In this document: piece by piece, positions 51,692 through 60,951 of the stretch
Layout of the letters: every line of letters starts with the position of its first letter
Position numbering within the stretch: position 1 is the stretch's first letter
Source of the DNA: Sphingobacterium mizutaii
GTDB taxonomy: Bacteria > Bacteroidota > Bacteroidia > Sphingobacteriales > Sphingobacteriaceae
Assembly (NCBI RefSeq): GCF_900187125.1
Contig: NZ_LT906468.1
Location: forward strand, 434,001-498,000
Length of the DNA stretch: 64,000 nt
Reading direction: 5' to 3'
Position numbers and translations under genes: made by a program
Notes under the pieces: generated by a model
Databases searched by the model: none
What the model saw: the letters and a program-made list of their open reading frames with translations, nothing else
Told to the model about the DNA's origin: nothing

Positions 51692-53527
51692 TTAACTTTC
51701 AACCACGTGAAGGGACTGTAAGGTATAGAGATGATGGTATAATCCGCTGCCTTTTTCCATTAATTCTTGGTGATTTCCCATATCTGAAATAATGCCATCT
51801 TCCACTACGATGATCTTATCAGCGTCTCGAATAGTGGACAGTCGGTGTGCGATAATAATAGACGTTCTGTTCTTCATCAGCTCGATCAAAGCTTGTTGAA
51901 CCATTCTTTCAGATTCTGAATCCAAAGAAGAGGTTGCCTCATCCAAGATCAAGATAGCTGGGTCCTTTAATAGGGCACGAGCAATCGCAATCCTTTGTCT
52001 TTGTCCGCCTGATAATTTGACCCCGCGCTCACCCACGACCGTATCATAGCCTTCTGGGAAGTCCATGATAAACTGATGCGCGTTCGCACGTTTTGCTGCA
52101 GTAATGATGTCCTCCGCATCGGCAGTCAGATTGCCATAACTGATGTTCTCACGGATGGTCCCGCCAAACAAGAGTACATCCTGGGGAACAATGGCTACTT
52201 GGTTCCGGATATCGGTCAGTGCCAACTGGTCTGCAGGAATGCCATCATACTTGATCTGTCCACTGCTTGGTTGGTAAAATTTTAATATCAAGGAAGCAAT
52301 GGTCGATTTCCCAGTACCACTAGGACCAACGATTGCCAACTTTTTGCCCGCAGCAACATGAAAGGAAATGTCTTTTAATATGGTTAGGTCAGGTCTAGTT
52401 GGATAGGCGAAGCTGACATGGTCAAATTGGATGTCACCATGCAATTCAACCTTGATCTCTTTATCCTCATCACTAACCTGGATATCCTCCTTGGGCTCGT
52501 TCAATATTTCTAAGACACGTTCACTTGCTCCAAGAGAGCGCTGCAAGGTCGCATAGAGCTCCGGGAAACTACCCATTGAGCCTGCAACAAACATGGAATA
52601 AAGGATATAAGTAGTTAGATCTCCAACTGAAATTTCATGGATGGATACCAAGGATGCTCCGTACCAAATTACGATAATGACCGCTCCGAAGATGGCAAAT
52701 ATGATAAAGGAGGCAAAAATACCACGGTAAGTTGCGCCTTTTACCGCTAGTGCCACCGATTGGTTCAGCTTTTCTGCATAACGCTTTGATTCAAAAAATT
52801 CGTTCACAAAGGCCTTTACATTGCTGATGCCCAATAAAGTTTCTTGAACGACAGAATTGGATTCTGCTAATTTATCCTGTGCTTCCCTAGATAGGTTTCG
52901 GATGAATCTCCCGAAAACAATCGCCACGATAATGATCAAGGGCAGGATGCACAAGTTCATCAAAGCCAACTTTGGCGATACCCAAATCAATAAGGCTACG
53001 CCAAAACCTAGACTAATGGTTTGCCTCAGCATTTCTGCCAAAGTGGTTGTCATCGTGTCCTGGATCTGTGAAAGGTCTGATGATAGACGGCTGTTCAATT
53101 CCCCAACCCGACGGTTAGCGAAGAAATCAATAGGCAAGGTAATCAAGCGATGGTAGGTGTCTTTGCGGATATTGGCCAATGCTTTTTCGGCAATCTCCAC
53201 AAACAATCGGATCCGAAAAAAAGAAATCACCGATTGAAAGGAAAGAATAACCAATGATAATCCGCCAATGTACATGACACTGGCCGGTAGCCATTCGTAT
53301 TTTACCCTTCCTTGTGCTGCATCAATCATAGCACCCAAAAGCGCAGGAAAGGTCAACATCGTCAAACTGGAAAGGATAAGGAAAACCATCCCAATTATAA
53401 ATTTCCATTTAAAAGGCTTGATGTAGGAAAATATCCGTAATGCTTTCTGGAAAATTTCTTTGTTCAGCTTCGGTTTGGGTAAATCCCCCGAATGGGTGTC
53501 TCCACTGTTCAATCTCGGTCTGGCCAT
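51692..53527 (-). CDS. ABC exporter with fused permease and ATPase, MsbA-like
   Basis: A 611-residue half-transporter that should dimerise. Residues about 30-330 form the six-helix membrane domain. The nucleotide-binding domain has Walker A GPSGTGKST at about 402, the signature LSGGQRQRIA at about 505, Walker B AILILDEATSSLD and the H-loop IIAHRLST. The closest characterised groups are MsbA (lipid A flippase) and drug or lipid exporters; I cannot decide which. The unknown coiled-coil gene lies 58 bases upstream on the same strand. Confidence 0.93.
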   Translation of the reverse strand: MARPRLNSGDTHSGDLPKPKLNKEIFQKALRIFSYIKPFKWKFIIGMVFLILSSLTMLTFPALLGAMIDAAQGRVKYEWLPASVMYIGGLSLVILSFQSVISFFRIRLFVEIAEKALANIRKDTYHRLITLPIDFFANRRVGELNSRLSSDLSQIQDTMTTTLAEMLRQTISLGFGVALLIWVSPKLALMNLCILPLIIIVAIVFGRFIRNLSREAQDKLAESNSVVQETLLGISNVKAFVNEFFESKRYAEKLNQSVALAVKGATYRGIFASFIIFAIFGAVIIVIWYGASLVSIHEISVGDLTTYILYSMFVAGSMGSFPELYATLQRSLGASERVLEILNEPKEDIQVSDEDKEIKVELHGDIQFDHVSFAYPTRPDLTILKDISFHVAAGKKLAIVGPSGTGKSTIASLILKFYQPSSGQIKYDGIPADQLALTDIRNQVAIVPQDVLLFGGTIRENISYGNLTADAEDIITAAKRANAHQFIMDFPEGYDTVVGERGVKLSGGQRQRIAIARALLKDPAILILDEATSSLDSESERMVQQALIELMKNRTSIIIAHRLSTIRDADKIIVVEDGIISDMGNHQELMEKGSGLYHHLYTLQSLHVVES

Positions 53528-53585
53528 GTACTAATTTCTTTCTCTTTTTGAGCAAAAGTACCAATATAAATAGGTCTTCTTATCA

Positions 53586-54137
53586 CTATTCCGTCAATTT
53601 TTTGGGTTTATGCCTATTGTACTGATAAATCAGAAGGATTATTAATGCTATGATGACGATAACAGCCAAATAAATCAACACGCCATTCCCTGTATCCGTG
53701 CTTTCCATAGATTTCAACTCCTCCCGTAGTTTGTCATTTTCATTCTGAAGTTTGGTAATGGTTTTCATATACGCAGAAACCTGCATGTCGTATTCATTCG
53801 CCAAACGCTGATATCGTTCACTTTGGGCATCCTTCAGATCTAGTAATTTTCTTGTTTCCAAAAAGATATTGTTGTCGTTCAGTACAACCTGCCTCAGGAT
53901 ATCAATGGATTTCTGCATGTCCTTCTTGGTCTTGAACAGTCCGAAGACCCCAGTTTTTTTCTCCAAGGATTGATCATATTCCCCAAATCGGCGGCTCCGT
54001 TCATTCAACAAATGATTCACGCGCTCGCGCTGTGCCTCGAAAGTTAAGGAGTCTGCCTTGACCGCCGTGCTATCTTGAGCGTGTAGCAGCTGAACAAAAA
54101 AGAGTGCAATTATAATGAAGAGACTATGTTTTTTCAT
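53586..54137 (-). CDS. Hypothetical coiled-coil membrane protein, 183 aa
   Basis: The protein has a signal peptide (1-20, ending LHAQ), a long coiled-coil region (about 30-145, with KQ/E-rich heptads such as LQNENDKLREELKSME) and a C-terminal membrane helix (about 151-172, GVLIYLAVIVIIALIILLIY) with a basic tail NRHKPKKL. This gives a periplasmic coiled coil tethered to the inner membrane at its C-terminus. The family is not recognised. Position suggests it is co-transcribed with the ABC exporter downstream. Confidence 0.75.
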   Translation of the reverse strand: MKKHSLFIIIALFFVQLLHAQDSTAVKADSLTFEAQRERVNHLLNERSRRFGEYDQSLEKKTGVFGLFKTKKDMQKSIDILRQVVLNDNNIFLETRKLLDLKDAQSERYQRLANEYDMQVSAYMKTITKLQNENDKLREELKSMESTDTGNGVLIYLAVIVIIALIILLIYQYNRHKPKKLTE

Positions 54138-54346
54138 ATTCGTATGGATGATGCTTGCTTTATTGTTTTTTTAATATGGGTTCATTACCCGCAATTTTGC
54201 TGCCTATTTTTGTAATGATGACGTTTTTTGGTCAGTTTATCCGGATTTGATCAACGAAATCTCATCCATGTGAAAAAATACAAGCAGCTGTAGCACTTGG
54301 ACTTTGATTAACGTATATCATTTTATATACTCCAATTCTTAAACTT

Positions 54347-55648
54347 ATGAAATCCACAACACTAACTGTGAAAAGATGCTTATTGCTGATTTTGCCAGTC
54401 CTGCTATTTTCTCTTTTTTGGGGCTGTGACAAAATTGACTCCGAGGGAAGCTATATCGCCAAGATTCCCATCTACAAAACCTTACGTGAAGTCAGGGCAA
54501 GCAATATTAGCATGGCTCAGCCTCAAACGATGGCAGCAACCGGTAAAATTTATCTGTATAAAGATTACCTATTGATCAATGAACCTAATAAAGGTATTCA
54601 TATTTATGATAATAGCAATCCTGCCACGCCCAAGGCCCTAGGCTTTCTGCCGATCGTTGGGAATTTTGATCTCGGGGTTCAAAATGATCTGCTCTATGTT
54701 GATAACATCGTCGATCTGTTGACCTTTGACATTTCCAATATCAACAAGCCTGTTTTGGTTAATCGGCAAAAGGATGTGTTCGCAGTCAAATATATTGTTG
54801 ACAACAAACCGGTTAATGTTTTAAGAGATGATGATCCTGTACCGGTGGCTTACCGGGACTCTTTGGTGAGCTTTGCCGATGGTCGAGAATATAAGCCTGA
54901 TGGACAACGTTATTTGGTTTATGAAAATCTAGGAAATGATTATACCACTTCAAATGGAGGGGGTAGCGGTGGAAACAGCGTTGGACAGGCTGGTTCATTG
55001 GCAAGGTTTGCCATTTCAGAAAACTTCCTTTTTGCCATTTTCCAGGATAAAGTGAAAAACTTCGACCTGCAAAATGCCCGTTCTCCAAAATTGATCAATG
55101 AAGTGAGTTTAGGTTTTGGGATCGAAACCTTGTTCCCATTCAAAAAATCTCTGTTTGTCGGTGCCAATAATGGCATGCATATCTTAGATATCAGCAACCC
55201 AACGAGCCCAAAAGAGCTTGCTAACTATAGTCATGCCTTTGCATGTGATCCTGTTGTTGTCAATGATCATTATGCCTTTGTGACCTTGCGGACCGGTAAT
55301 ATTTGTAATGGCAACCAAAATGTCCTGGAGGTTGTCGATATCCGTGATCTGACCGCACCACAGTTATTGAAGAGCTATACGCTTAAAAACCCACATGGAT
55401 TGGCGTTGACGGGTGATCACCTCTATGTTTGTGAAGGGCAATTCGGTTTGAAGAGCTTCAAGGTGTCGGATGTCAATGCCATTGATAAGAACATCATGCA
55501 GAATTTGGAAAACCTGAAGAGCTTTGATGTCATTGCCGGACCGAAATCATTGATTGTATTCGGCCCTGAAGGTATTTGCCAATTTGATTATGCTAACAAA
55601 GCCAATTTGAAACAATTGAGCTGTATTTCCATTAACCAGAAAAAATAA
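54347..55648 (+). CDS. LVIVD-repeat lipoprotein (beta-propeller-like)
   Basis: A 433-residue lipoprotein with signal peptide ending SLFWGC (Cys27). The mature part contains repeats of the LVIVD type: GIHIYDNSNPATPKALGFLP, DLLTFDISNINKPVLVNRQ, FDLQNARSPKLINEVSL, MHILDISNPTSPKELAN and VVDIRDLTAPQLLKSY, about one per 50 residues, consistent with a beta-propeller. A Gly/Ser-rich insert is at about 205-217. The small barrel gene follows after 6 bases. Function is unknown; surface exposure is likely. Confidence 0.85.
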   Translation: MKSTTLTVKRCLLLILPVLLFSLFWGCDKIDSEGSYIAKIPIYKTLREVRASNISMAQPQTMAATGKIYLYKDYLLINEPNKGIHIYDNSNPATPKALGFLPIVGNFDLGVQNDLLYVDNIVDLLTFDISNINKPVLVNRQKDVFAVKYIVDNKPVNVLRDDDPVPVAYRDSLVSFADGREYKPDGQRYLVYENLGNDYTTSNGGGSGGNSVGQAGSLARFAISENFLFAIFQDKVKNFDLQNARSPKLINEVSLGFGIETLFPFKKSLFVGANNGMHILDISNPTSPKELANYSHAFACDPVVVNDHYAFVTLRTGNICNGNQNVLEVVDIRDLTAPQLLKSYTLKNPHGLALTGDHLYVCEGQFGLKSFKVSDVNAIDKNIMQNLENLKSFDVIAGPKSLIVFGPEGICQFDYANKANLKQLSCISINQKK

Positions 55649-55654
55649 CTCTTT

Positions 55655-56269
55655 ATGAAGCAATGTTTCAAATTGTTTTTAGTCCTCCTGTTAGGTCTGA
55701 ACAGTGTCCAAGTATTAATAGCACAAGAGAGAAGATATATGAACCATACCGAATTTGGGGTCATGGCCTATGATATGACTTTTAGGGAAGCCGGCATTAC
55801 AGCCCAAACCTTTAATGGATACCTGTTGAATCCGGACCTTGCCATTGGCGGAACTGCAGGATTCGAAAAATATGCTGTTGATGGCATCCATACCTTTTCA
55901 TCGGTCCCGATTTCCCTTGCTGCACGCTATACCTTTTTGGAGCCCGGTAAAGCCCGGTTAATTTCTGGATTAGATGCAGGTTACGGTATTATTTGGGAAG
56001 ATGAACCTCGACGAAAGGCGGATATAGCTGGAGGAATACGGATTGCACCGGAATTGGGTGTTAAATTGAAATTATCCGAAGGGACTGGATTTATATCCTT
56101 CACTCTAGGTTATCAATACCAAGCAATTAAGGCTAAATATACCCAACAAAAGCCACCTATTTTTGAGCCCTACATGGACTACATCCAGGTTTATCCCATT
56201 GAGGGTTATGAGGAGACCAAGAAAATGGATGTGCATAGGTTCTCCATAAAAGTTGGATTCGGTTTCTAA
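55655..56269 (+). CDS. Small outer-membrane beta-barrel protein, 204 aa
   Basis: The signal peptide ends VLIAQ (about residue 23). The mature part has eight or so predicted beta strands and ends in HRFSIKVGFGF, an aromatic C-terminal strand typical of outer-membrane barrels. Strands such as PISLAARYTFLEPGKARL, GLDAGYGIIWED and FISFTLGYQYQAIKAKY alternate hydrophobic residues. Substrate and family are not recognised. It is paired with the LVIVD lipoprotein, and a terminator follows. Confidence 0.75.
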   Translation: MKQCFKLFLVLLLGLNSVQVLIAQERRYMNHTEFGVMAYDMTFREAGITAQTFNGYLLNPDLAIGGTAGFEKYAVDGIHTFSSVPISLAARYTFLEPGKARLISGLDAGYGIIWEDEPRRKADIAGGIRIAPELGVKLKLSEGTGFISFTLGYQYQAIKAKYTQQKPPIFEPYMDYIQVYPIEGYEETKKMDVHRFSIKVGFGF

Positions 56270-56311
56270 GCGATTTTCACGTAAAAATAATCCTAATTAC
56301 CATAATTTGGG

Positions 56312-56346
56312 AGGCTGGCAAAGTGATTTGCTGGCCTTTGTTTTTT
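56312..56346 (+). terminator. Terminator after the barrel protein gene
   Basis: aggctggcaaa (56312-56322) pairs with tttgctggcct (56327-56337) including two G-U pairs, loop GTGA, followed by TTGTTTTTT. Confidence 0.75.
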
Positions 56347-56350
56347 AAGG

Positions 56351-56470
56351 TCAGAAAAGGGGTTCTTTATTCGGGTTTTCTTTTGGTCTTATTCGAGACA
56401 TGTTCGGGGAAATCCGATTCGCGTTCGGAAATTTCGGAATGATTCTCGAATGAGATTGGGATAAATTCTA
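56351..56470 (+). repeat. TTCGA-rich dispersed element, copy 2
   Basis: Begins GTCAGAA, then GGTTCTTTATTCGGG, CTTATTCGAGACATGTTCGG and GAATGATTCTCGAATGAGA. Its blocks follow the same order as the element at 9656-9845 and it too starts right after a terminator. Little else is found in the remaining bases up to 56574; a perfect 9-bp hairpin (56565-56586) overlaps the stop codon of the next gene. Confidence 0.55.
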
Positions 56471-56574
56471 GCGGGGTTTACCTGTAAAATTCACACTTAA
56501 CAATTTATCGTTTAGTGGATTGCAGGCAGGAAAAAAACGTGGAACATTTTATCGTTCAGACGGAGACAAGAAAC

Positions 56575-57363
56575 TTATTTCTTGTCCAAGAACTCCACAA
56601 GAATGGTTTCATCTTGATAAAGTCCTAGTAGTTGGCTTGCATGGCCTTTGTTGATCGCTATCTCCAAGAAATTACTGATTCCGAAAAGGCATAGCTTCTC
56701 GCCTTCGGCAACTTCATTATAGTGCCAAGACAGGTTGCTGATCGTTTCGTTTCGTTTGAAGCGTAGGATAAAATCTCGACCTTGTTGGACTTGGTTGAAC
56801 AGGTCCTTGCTGATATTACTGATGACATTACCAAAGGAGTCAATAAAGGTGACATGACCTTTGATGCTGTTCTGGTTGTAGATGGGTTGAAAAGTAACTT
56901 TCTGTACCGCATTGTCGATTGGGAGGCCAATATCTTGGAGTTTACCGCCATCCGCGATATGACAAGCAGCTTTGGTCAGGATATCAGCAAGCGGGAAATG
57001 CAGGTACCGCAGATCCTGCATGATATTGATCTCGACCATTTCAGTGGGTTTGTCTTCTCCGATGATGATACTGAAGATCCCATTATCAGCACCGACAAAG
57101 AACTGACCTTTGTAGGCCATAGCGAGGTAACGGGAGTCTTCTTGGAAGACGGTGTCGATACCGATTAAGTGTACGGTGTTCTTCGGGAAGTACGGATAAG
57201 CGTTGTTGATGACGAAAGCCGCATGTTGTATACTGAAAGAAGGGATATCATGTGATATGTCAACAAGCCTAACATTCGGCAACTGCGAAATGATACTGCC
57301 TTTGAGTGCAGCTTGATAAAAATCGCGATGACCTAAATCGGTGGTTAACGTAATTACTCCCAT
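56575..57363 (-). CDS. SAM hydrolase (DUF62/SAM hydroxide adenosyltransferase family)
   Basis: A 262-residue enzyme that splits S-adenosylmethionine into adenosine and methionine using water. The N-terminal ITLTTDLGHRDFY holds the conserved Asp/Gly/Arg-type signature, followed by VDISHDIPSFSIQHAAFVI, FVGADNGIFSII and the C-terminal domain with TFIDSFGNVISNIS. The hydrolase group rather than the fluorinase group is likely because the halide-binding loop is not seen. I start at the ATG at 57363; a TTG lies 12 bases upstream. The gene is monocistronic. Confidence 0.9.
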   Translation of the reverse strand: MGVITLTTDLGHRDFYQAALKGSIISQLPNVRLVDISHDIPSFSIQHAAFVINNAYPYFPKNTVHLIGIDTVFQEDSRYLAMAYKGQFFVGADNGIFSIIIGEDKPTEMVEINIMQDLRYLHFPLADILTKAACHIADGGKLQDIGLPIDNAVQKVTFQPIYNQNSIKGHVTFIDSFGNVISNISKDLFNQVQQGRDFILRFKRNETISNLSWHYNEVAEGEKLCLFGISNFLEIAINKGHASQLLGLYQDETILVEFLDKK

Positions 57364-57619
57364 AGTGTTCAGCAAGCCTGAAGCTAAAAAAATTATATTG
57401 TTATTTTGTTAAGCGAATTACAAAAATAGAAAAAGTAAATCGATTGCTAAATCTATTATGAATTAATACTTGCAATTGCTTTTAATTCTGCTCAATTAGT
57501 TTGTATTTTTGATTCAAGAAAGAGTGAAAAGGACATAATATTTTCGTTTTTTTGATATCTTTATTTGCACGCCAATCGGACAGGACGTGAAATATTCAGG
57601 AAATTAATTAGGAAACAAT
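57364..57619. other. Divergent intergenic region between SAM hydrolase and PhoH genes
   Basis: About 255 AT-rich bases hold the promoters of both genes. TATCTTTA and TTTATTTG at about 57555-57570 each differ by one base from TAnnTTTG and could serve PhoH. No gene is seen. Confidence 0.35.
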
Positions 57620-58591
57620 TTGAGCGAATTAGAAATCAATTTAGATGTTGTCAATTTGGTGACATTGTGGGGAGCTCAGAATGAAAATTTTGAGTTTATA
57701 AAGAAAGCTTTTCCGAAGTTACGTCTAGTAGCGCGAGGGAGTACCTTGAAGGTTTTAGGTGAAGAAGGGGAGCGGACAAGGTTTCAACAGGTATTTGATG
57801 ATATTCTAGCTCATATCAACCAATTTCAGACGCTTTCCTTGTTGGAATTGGAAAGTTTGTTAGGATCTGTATCGAGTGTAAAACCCGTAATTGCAGAAAA
57901 GGAAGAAGGCGAACAGAAGGCTGCGGCTTTTAAAGGTGAACCAATCGTTTATGGTCCAAATGGTATCGTGGTCCGTGCTAGAACCCCAAATCAGCGACGG
58001 ATGGTGGACAGTATCAATAAGAATGACATTCTCTTTGCGATCGGCCCAGCTGGTACCGGAAAAACCTATACGGCAGTTGCCCTAGCGGTAAGGGCGTTAA
58101 GGAATAAAGAAATCAAACGTATTATCCTGACCCGACCCGCGGTAGAGGCCGGAGAGAACTTAGGTTTCTTGCCGGGAGACCTAAAAGAAAAGGTTGATCC
58201 CTATTTACGTCCATTATATGATGCCTTGGATGATATGATTCCAGCAGAAAAACTGAAGGGATATCTTGAAAACAGAACAATTGAAGTGGCACCATTGGCA
58301 TTTATGCGTGGTAGGACCTTGGACAATTGCTTCGTTATTCTCGATGAAGCACAAAATGCTACCGATATGCAGTTGAAGATGTTTTTAACGCGTATGGGAC
58401 CAACAGCAAAGTTTATCGTGACTGGTGATATGACCCAGGTGGATTTACCTAAAAAGACCCAATCTGGTTTGGTAAATGCCGTGAAAATTTTGGATGGGAT
58501 CGAAGGGATAGACATGATTTACCTGAGCGGTTCGGATGTCGTTCGCCATAAATTGGTGAAACGGATCTTGGAAGCTTACGGTGACATTTAA
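57620..58591 (+). CDS. PhoH-family ATPase
   Basis: A 323-residue protein with an N-terminal KH-like region (about 1-85) and a P-loop ATPase domain: Walker A GPAGTGKTYT (142-151) and Walker B VILDEAQNAT. PhoH/YbeZ proteins are linked to ribosome biogenesis and RNA metabolism. The start is a TTG at 57620, with a Shine-Dalgarno-like AGGAAA 6-8 bases before it; no ATG exists before the conserved LWGAQNENFEFIKKAFPK. purC follows 32 bases downstream. Confidence 0.93.
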   Translation: MSELEINLDVVNLVTLWGAQNENFEFIKKAFPKLRLVARGSTLKVLGEEGERTRFQQVFDDILAHINQFQTLSLLELESLLGSVSSVKPVIAEKEEGEQKAAAFKGEPIVYGPNGIVVRARTPNQRRMVDSINKNDILFAIGPAGTGKTYTAVALAVRALRNKEIKRIILTRPAVEAGENLGFLPGDLKEKVDPYLRPLYDALDDMIPAEKLKGYLENRTIEVAPLAFMRGRTLDNCFVILDEAQNATDMQLKMFLTRMGPTAKFIVTGDMTQVDLPKKTQSGLVNAVKILDGIEGIDMIYLSGSDVVRHKLVKRILEAYGDI

Positions 58592-58623
58592 GATTAAATT
58601 AACGCGTTTCAGACGCACACACA

Positions 58624-59571
58624 ATGAATACAATAAAAGAAACAAATTTTAATTTCAAGGGACAGACAGCATTTTATAGAGGAAAAGTAAGGGATGTATA
58701 CAGCATCGGCGAGGACTACCTAGTTATGGTAGCATCTGATCGCATCTCTGCTTTTGATGTAGTTTTGCCAAAGCCAATTCCTTATAAAGGACAGGTATTG
58801 AACCAAATTGCGTCCAAATTTCTGTCTGCCACTTCTGATATCCTTCCAAACTGGGTCGCTTCCGTTCCAGATCCTAATGTTACAATCGGAAAAAAATGTG
58901 AACCCTTCAAGGTAGAAATGGTAATCCGTGGTTATGTTTCCGGACATCTTTGGAGAACCTACCGTGATGGAGGAAGAGTGCTTTGTGGAGTGGAACTTCC
59001 TGAGGGATTAAAAGAGAATGATAAGTTGCCAACGCCAATCATTACCCCATCAACTAAAGCTGATGTGGGCCATGACGAGGATATTTCCAGAGCCGATATT
59101 ATTGCTAGGGGAATTGTTTCCGAGGAAGATTATACGCAACTGGAAAAGTATGCCCATGCTTTATACCAAAGGGGAACTGAGATTGCTGCTGAACGAGGCT
59201 TGATCTTGGTGGATACCAAATATGAGTTTGGAAAGAAAGACGGTCAGATCTATTTGATTGATGAAATCCATACACCAGATTCTTCACGTTATTTCTATGC
59301 AGAGGGCTATGAGGAACGCCAAGCAAAGGCAGAACCTCAGAAACAGCTGTCCAAAGAATTTGTGAGGCAATGGTTGATTGAAAATGGATTCCAAGGAAAA
59401 GATGGACAAAAAGTACCTGAAATGACCGAGGAAATTGTTAAATCCATTTCTGAGCGCTATATTGAGCTTTACGAACACATTACTGGAGAGAAATTTCTGA
59501 TTCCAGAAGAAGCTGATGTGCTTGTGAGGGTGGAAAAGAATGTGGAGAAGGCTTTGGAAAAACTGATTTAA
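58624..59571 (+). CDS. purC: SAICAR synthase
   Basis: PurC joins aspartate to CAIR in de novo purine synthesis, using ATP. The 315-residue length and signatures fit: [60 protein letters not shown] and [12 protein letters not shown]. It is the longer (eukaryotic-like) class, about 315 residues against 237 in E. coli. It is likely co-transcribed with phoH upstream and the STAS gene downstream (31 bases). No other pur gene is present. Confidence 0.95.
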   Translation: MNTIKETNFNFKGQTAFYRGKVRDVYSIGEDYLVMVASDRISAFDVVLPKPIPYKGQVLNQIASKFLSATSDILPNWVASVPDPNVTIGKKCEPFKVEMVIRGYVSGHLWRTYRDGGRVLCGVELPEGLKENDKLPTPIITPSTKADVGHDEDISRADIIARGIVSEEDYTQLEKYAHALYQRGTEIAAERGLILVDTKYEFGKKDGQIYLIDEIHTPDSSRYFYAEGYEERQAKAEPQKQLSKEFVRQWLIENGFQGKDGQKVPEMTEEIVKSISERYIELYEHITGEKFLIPEEADVLVRVEKNVEKALEKLI

Positions 59572-59602
59572 GCATTAACACAACTATTAATTTATTGAAA
59601 AG

Positions 59603-59980
59603 ATGAAATTTACGGTAGACAAATACGATCGATATGTTGTAATAGAGCCTCTACAAGAGAGGTTGGACGGAGAAACTGCCGCAAGTTTGAAAGGCGAGTT
59701 TATGTTGCGCAATACTGGTGGGCAACGCAATATAGTATTGGACATGAACAACGTGAAGTCTACGGATGAAACGGGGATTCGCACTGGTCTTTTGGCTCGT
59801 CGTCTATGTAAATCATTAGGGGGCTTATTTATCTTGACCAATCTGAATGAGGAGATATTGACGTATATCAAATCATTGGGTTTGGATAAATATTTGATCA
59901 TTACAAAGAACATTGAGAAAGCCAAAGACTTGATCTTTGGAAACGAGATCCGTTTAGATTTAAAAGAAGAGCAAGAGTAA
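59603..59980 (+). CDS. STAS-domain protein (anti-sigma antagonist type)
   Basis: A 125-residue stand-alone STAS domain of the SpoIIAA/RsbV group. IVLDMNNVKSTDETGIRTGL aligns well with SpoIIAA IVLNLEDLSFMDSSGLGVIL. The Asp55-Glu56-Thr57-Gly58 sequence stands where SpoIIAA has Asp57-Ser58-Ser59-Gly60, so the phosphorylated serine is replaced by glutamate. No anti-sigma kinase or sigma factor gene is adjacent. The stop is 1 base before the start of RNase Z. Confidence 0.88.
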   Translation: MKFTVDKYDRYVVIEPLQERLDGETAASLKGEFMLRNTGGQRNIVLDMNNVKSTDETGIRTGLLARRLCKSLGGLFILTNLNEEILTYIKSLGLDKYLIITKNIEKAKDLIFGNEIRLDLKEEQE

Positions 59981-59981
59981 T

Positions 59982-60896
59982 ATGTTACGATTTGAGGTAT
60001 TAATTTTAGGGAACAGTTCGGCGACACCTATGTTCGAGCGTCATCCTACATCTCAAGTGGTAAATTATAACGAGCAATTGTTTCTGATCGATTGTGGCGA
60101 GGGCACGCAGATGCAACTGTCAAAATATGGGATCAAGAGCAATCGCATAGATCATATCTTTATTAGCCATCTGCATGGAGATCATTATCTGGGCCTAGTA
60201 GGCTTGGTATCATCCATGCATTTGGTTGGAAGAAAGGCTGATCTTCATATCTATGGGCCTGCACCTTTGCAGGAAATATTGGAACTACATTTTAAATATT
60301 CCGAAACGGTTATCCGTTATAATATCATCTTCCACCAAACGAATCCAGATCAGGAAGAGGTAATATTTGAATCGAGAATGTTAACTGTCAGGACCTTTCC
60401 TTTGATCCATCGAATTTCCTGTACAGGATTTCGATTTGATGAAGGAAAGCGAGCTGCGGCTCTGCGAGCGGATAAAGTCGAGGAATTACAAATACCAAAA
60501 GTATACTTTGCAGCCTTGAAAAAAGGGATTGACTATGTGGATCCCCAAGGAAAGGTCTATGCAGCCAGTGATTTGACCTTGCCTGCACCGGCATCAAGAA
60601 GTTATGCCTATTGTTCGGATACCGTAAGGCATCCGATTTATCTGAATTCAATAGAGGGAGCTGATCTACTGTACCACGAGAGTACCTTTCTACATGAAAT
60701 GGTGGACCGAGCCAAGGAAACTTTCCATACCACCTCTTTAGAGGCAGCAGAAATAGCAAAGGAAGCCCATGTAAAGAAGCTTTTACTTGGCCATTATTCA
60801 GCAAGATACAGGACTTTACAGCCACTATTGGAGGAAGCGCAGCAGGTTTTTCCCAACACCGAACTTTCAGTAGAAGGGAAATGGTTTTTAGTTTAG
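59982..60896 (+). CDS. rnz: Ribonuclease Z
   Basis: A 304-residue metallo-beta-lactamase-fold endonuclease that trims tRNA 3' ends. The zinc motif is ISHLHGDHYLGL, with the aspartate in VLILGNSSATPMFERHPTSQ region nearby, later FPLIHRISCTGFRF, YCSDTVRH, LYHESTF and LLGHYSARY supplying the remaining ligands. The length is normal. Its start is 1 base after the STAS gene, so the two are translationally linked. It precedes hisC by 55 bases. Confidence 0.95.
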   Translation: MLRFEVLILGNSSATPMFERHPTSQVVNYNEQLFLIDCGEGTQMQLSKYGIKSNRIDHIFISHLHGDHYLGLVGLVSSMHLVGRKADLHIYGPAPLQEILELHFKYSETVIRYNIIFHQTNPDQEEVIFESRMLTVRTFPLIHRISCTGFRFDEGKRAAALRADKVEELQIPKVYFAALKKGIDYVDPQGKVYAASDLTLPAPASRSYAYCSDTVRHPIYLNSIEGADLLYHESTFLHEMVDRAKETFHTTSLEAAEIAKEAHVKKLLLGHYSARYRTLQPLLEEAQQVFPNTELSVEGKWFLV

Positions 60897-60906
60897 TGAT
60901 TTTGTT

Positions 60907-60914
60907 TATTTTTG
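60907..60914 (+). promoter_or_regulatory. Probable -7 element of the his genes
   Basis: TATTTTTG matches TAnnTTTG, 38 bases before the hisC ATG and just after the rnz stop. No clear -33 TTG. It suggests that the his genes have their own promoter. Confidence 0.45.
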
Positions 60915-60951
60915 GCCATATTTACAGCTCGAAAAATTTTAGACTACTACA

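Noticed and set aside
56565-56586. Perfect 9-bp hairpin at the end of the SAM hydrolase gene as a terminator
   Set aside because: On the minus strand no T tract follows the stem, so intrinsic termination is not supported. It may still stabilise the 3' end.
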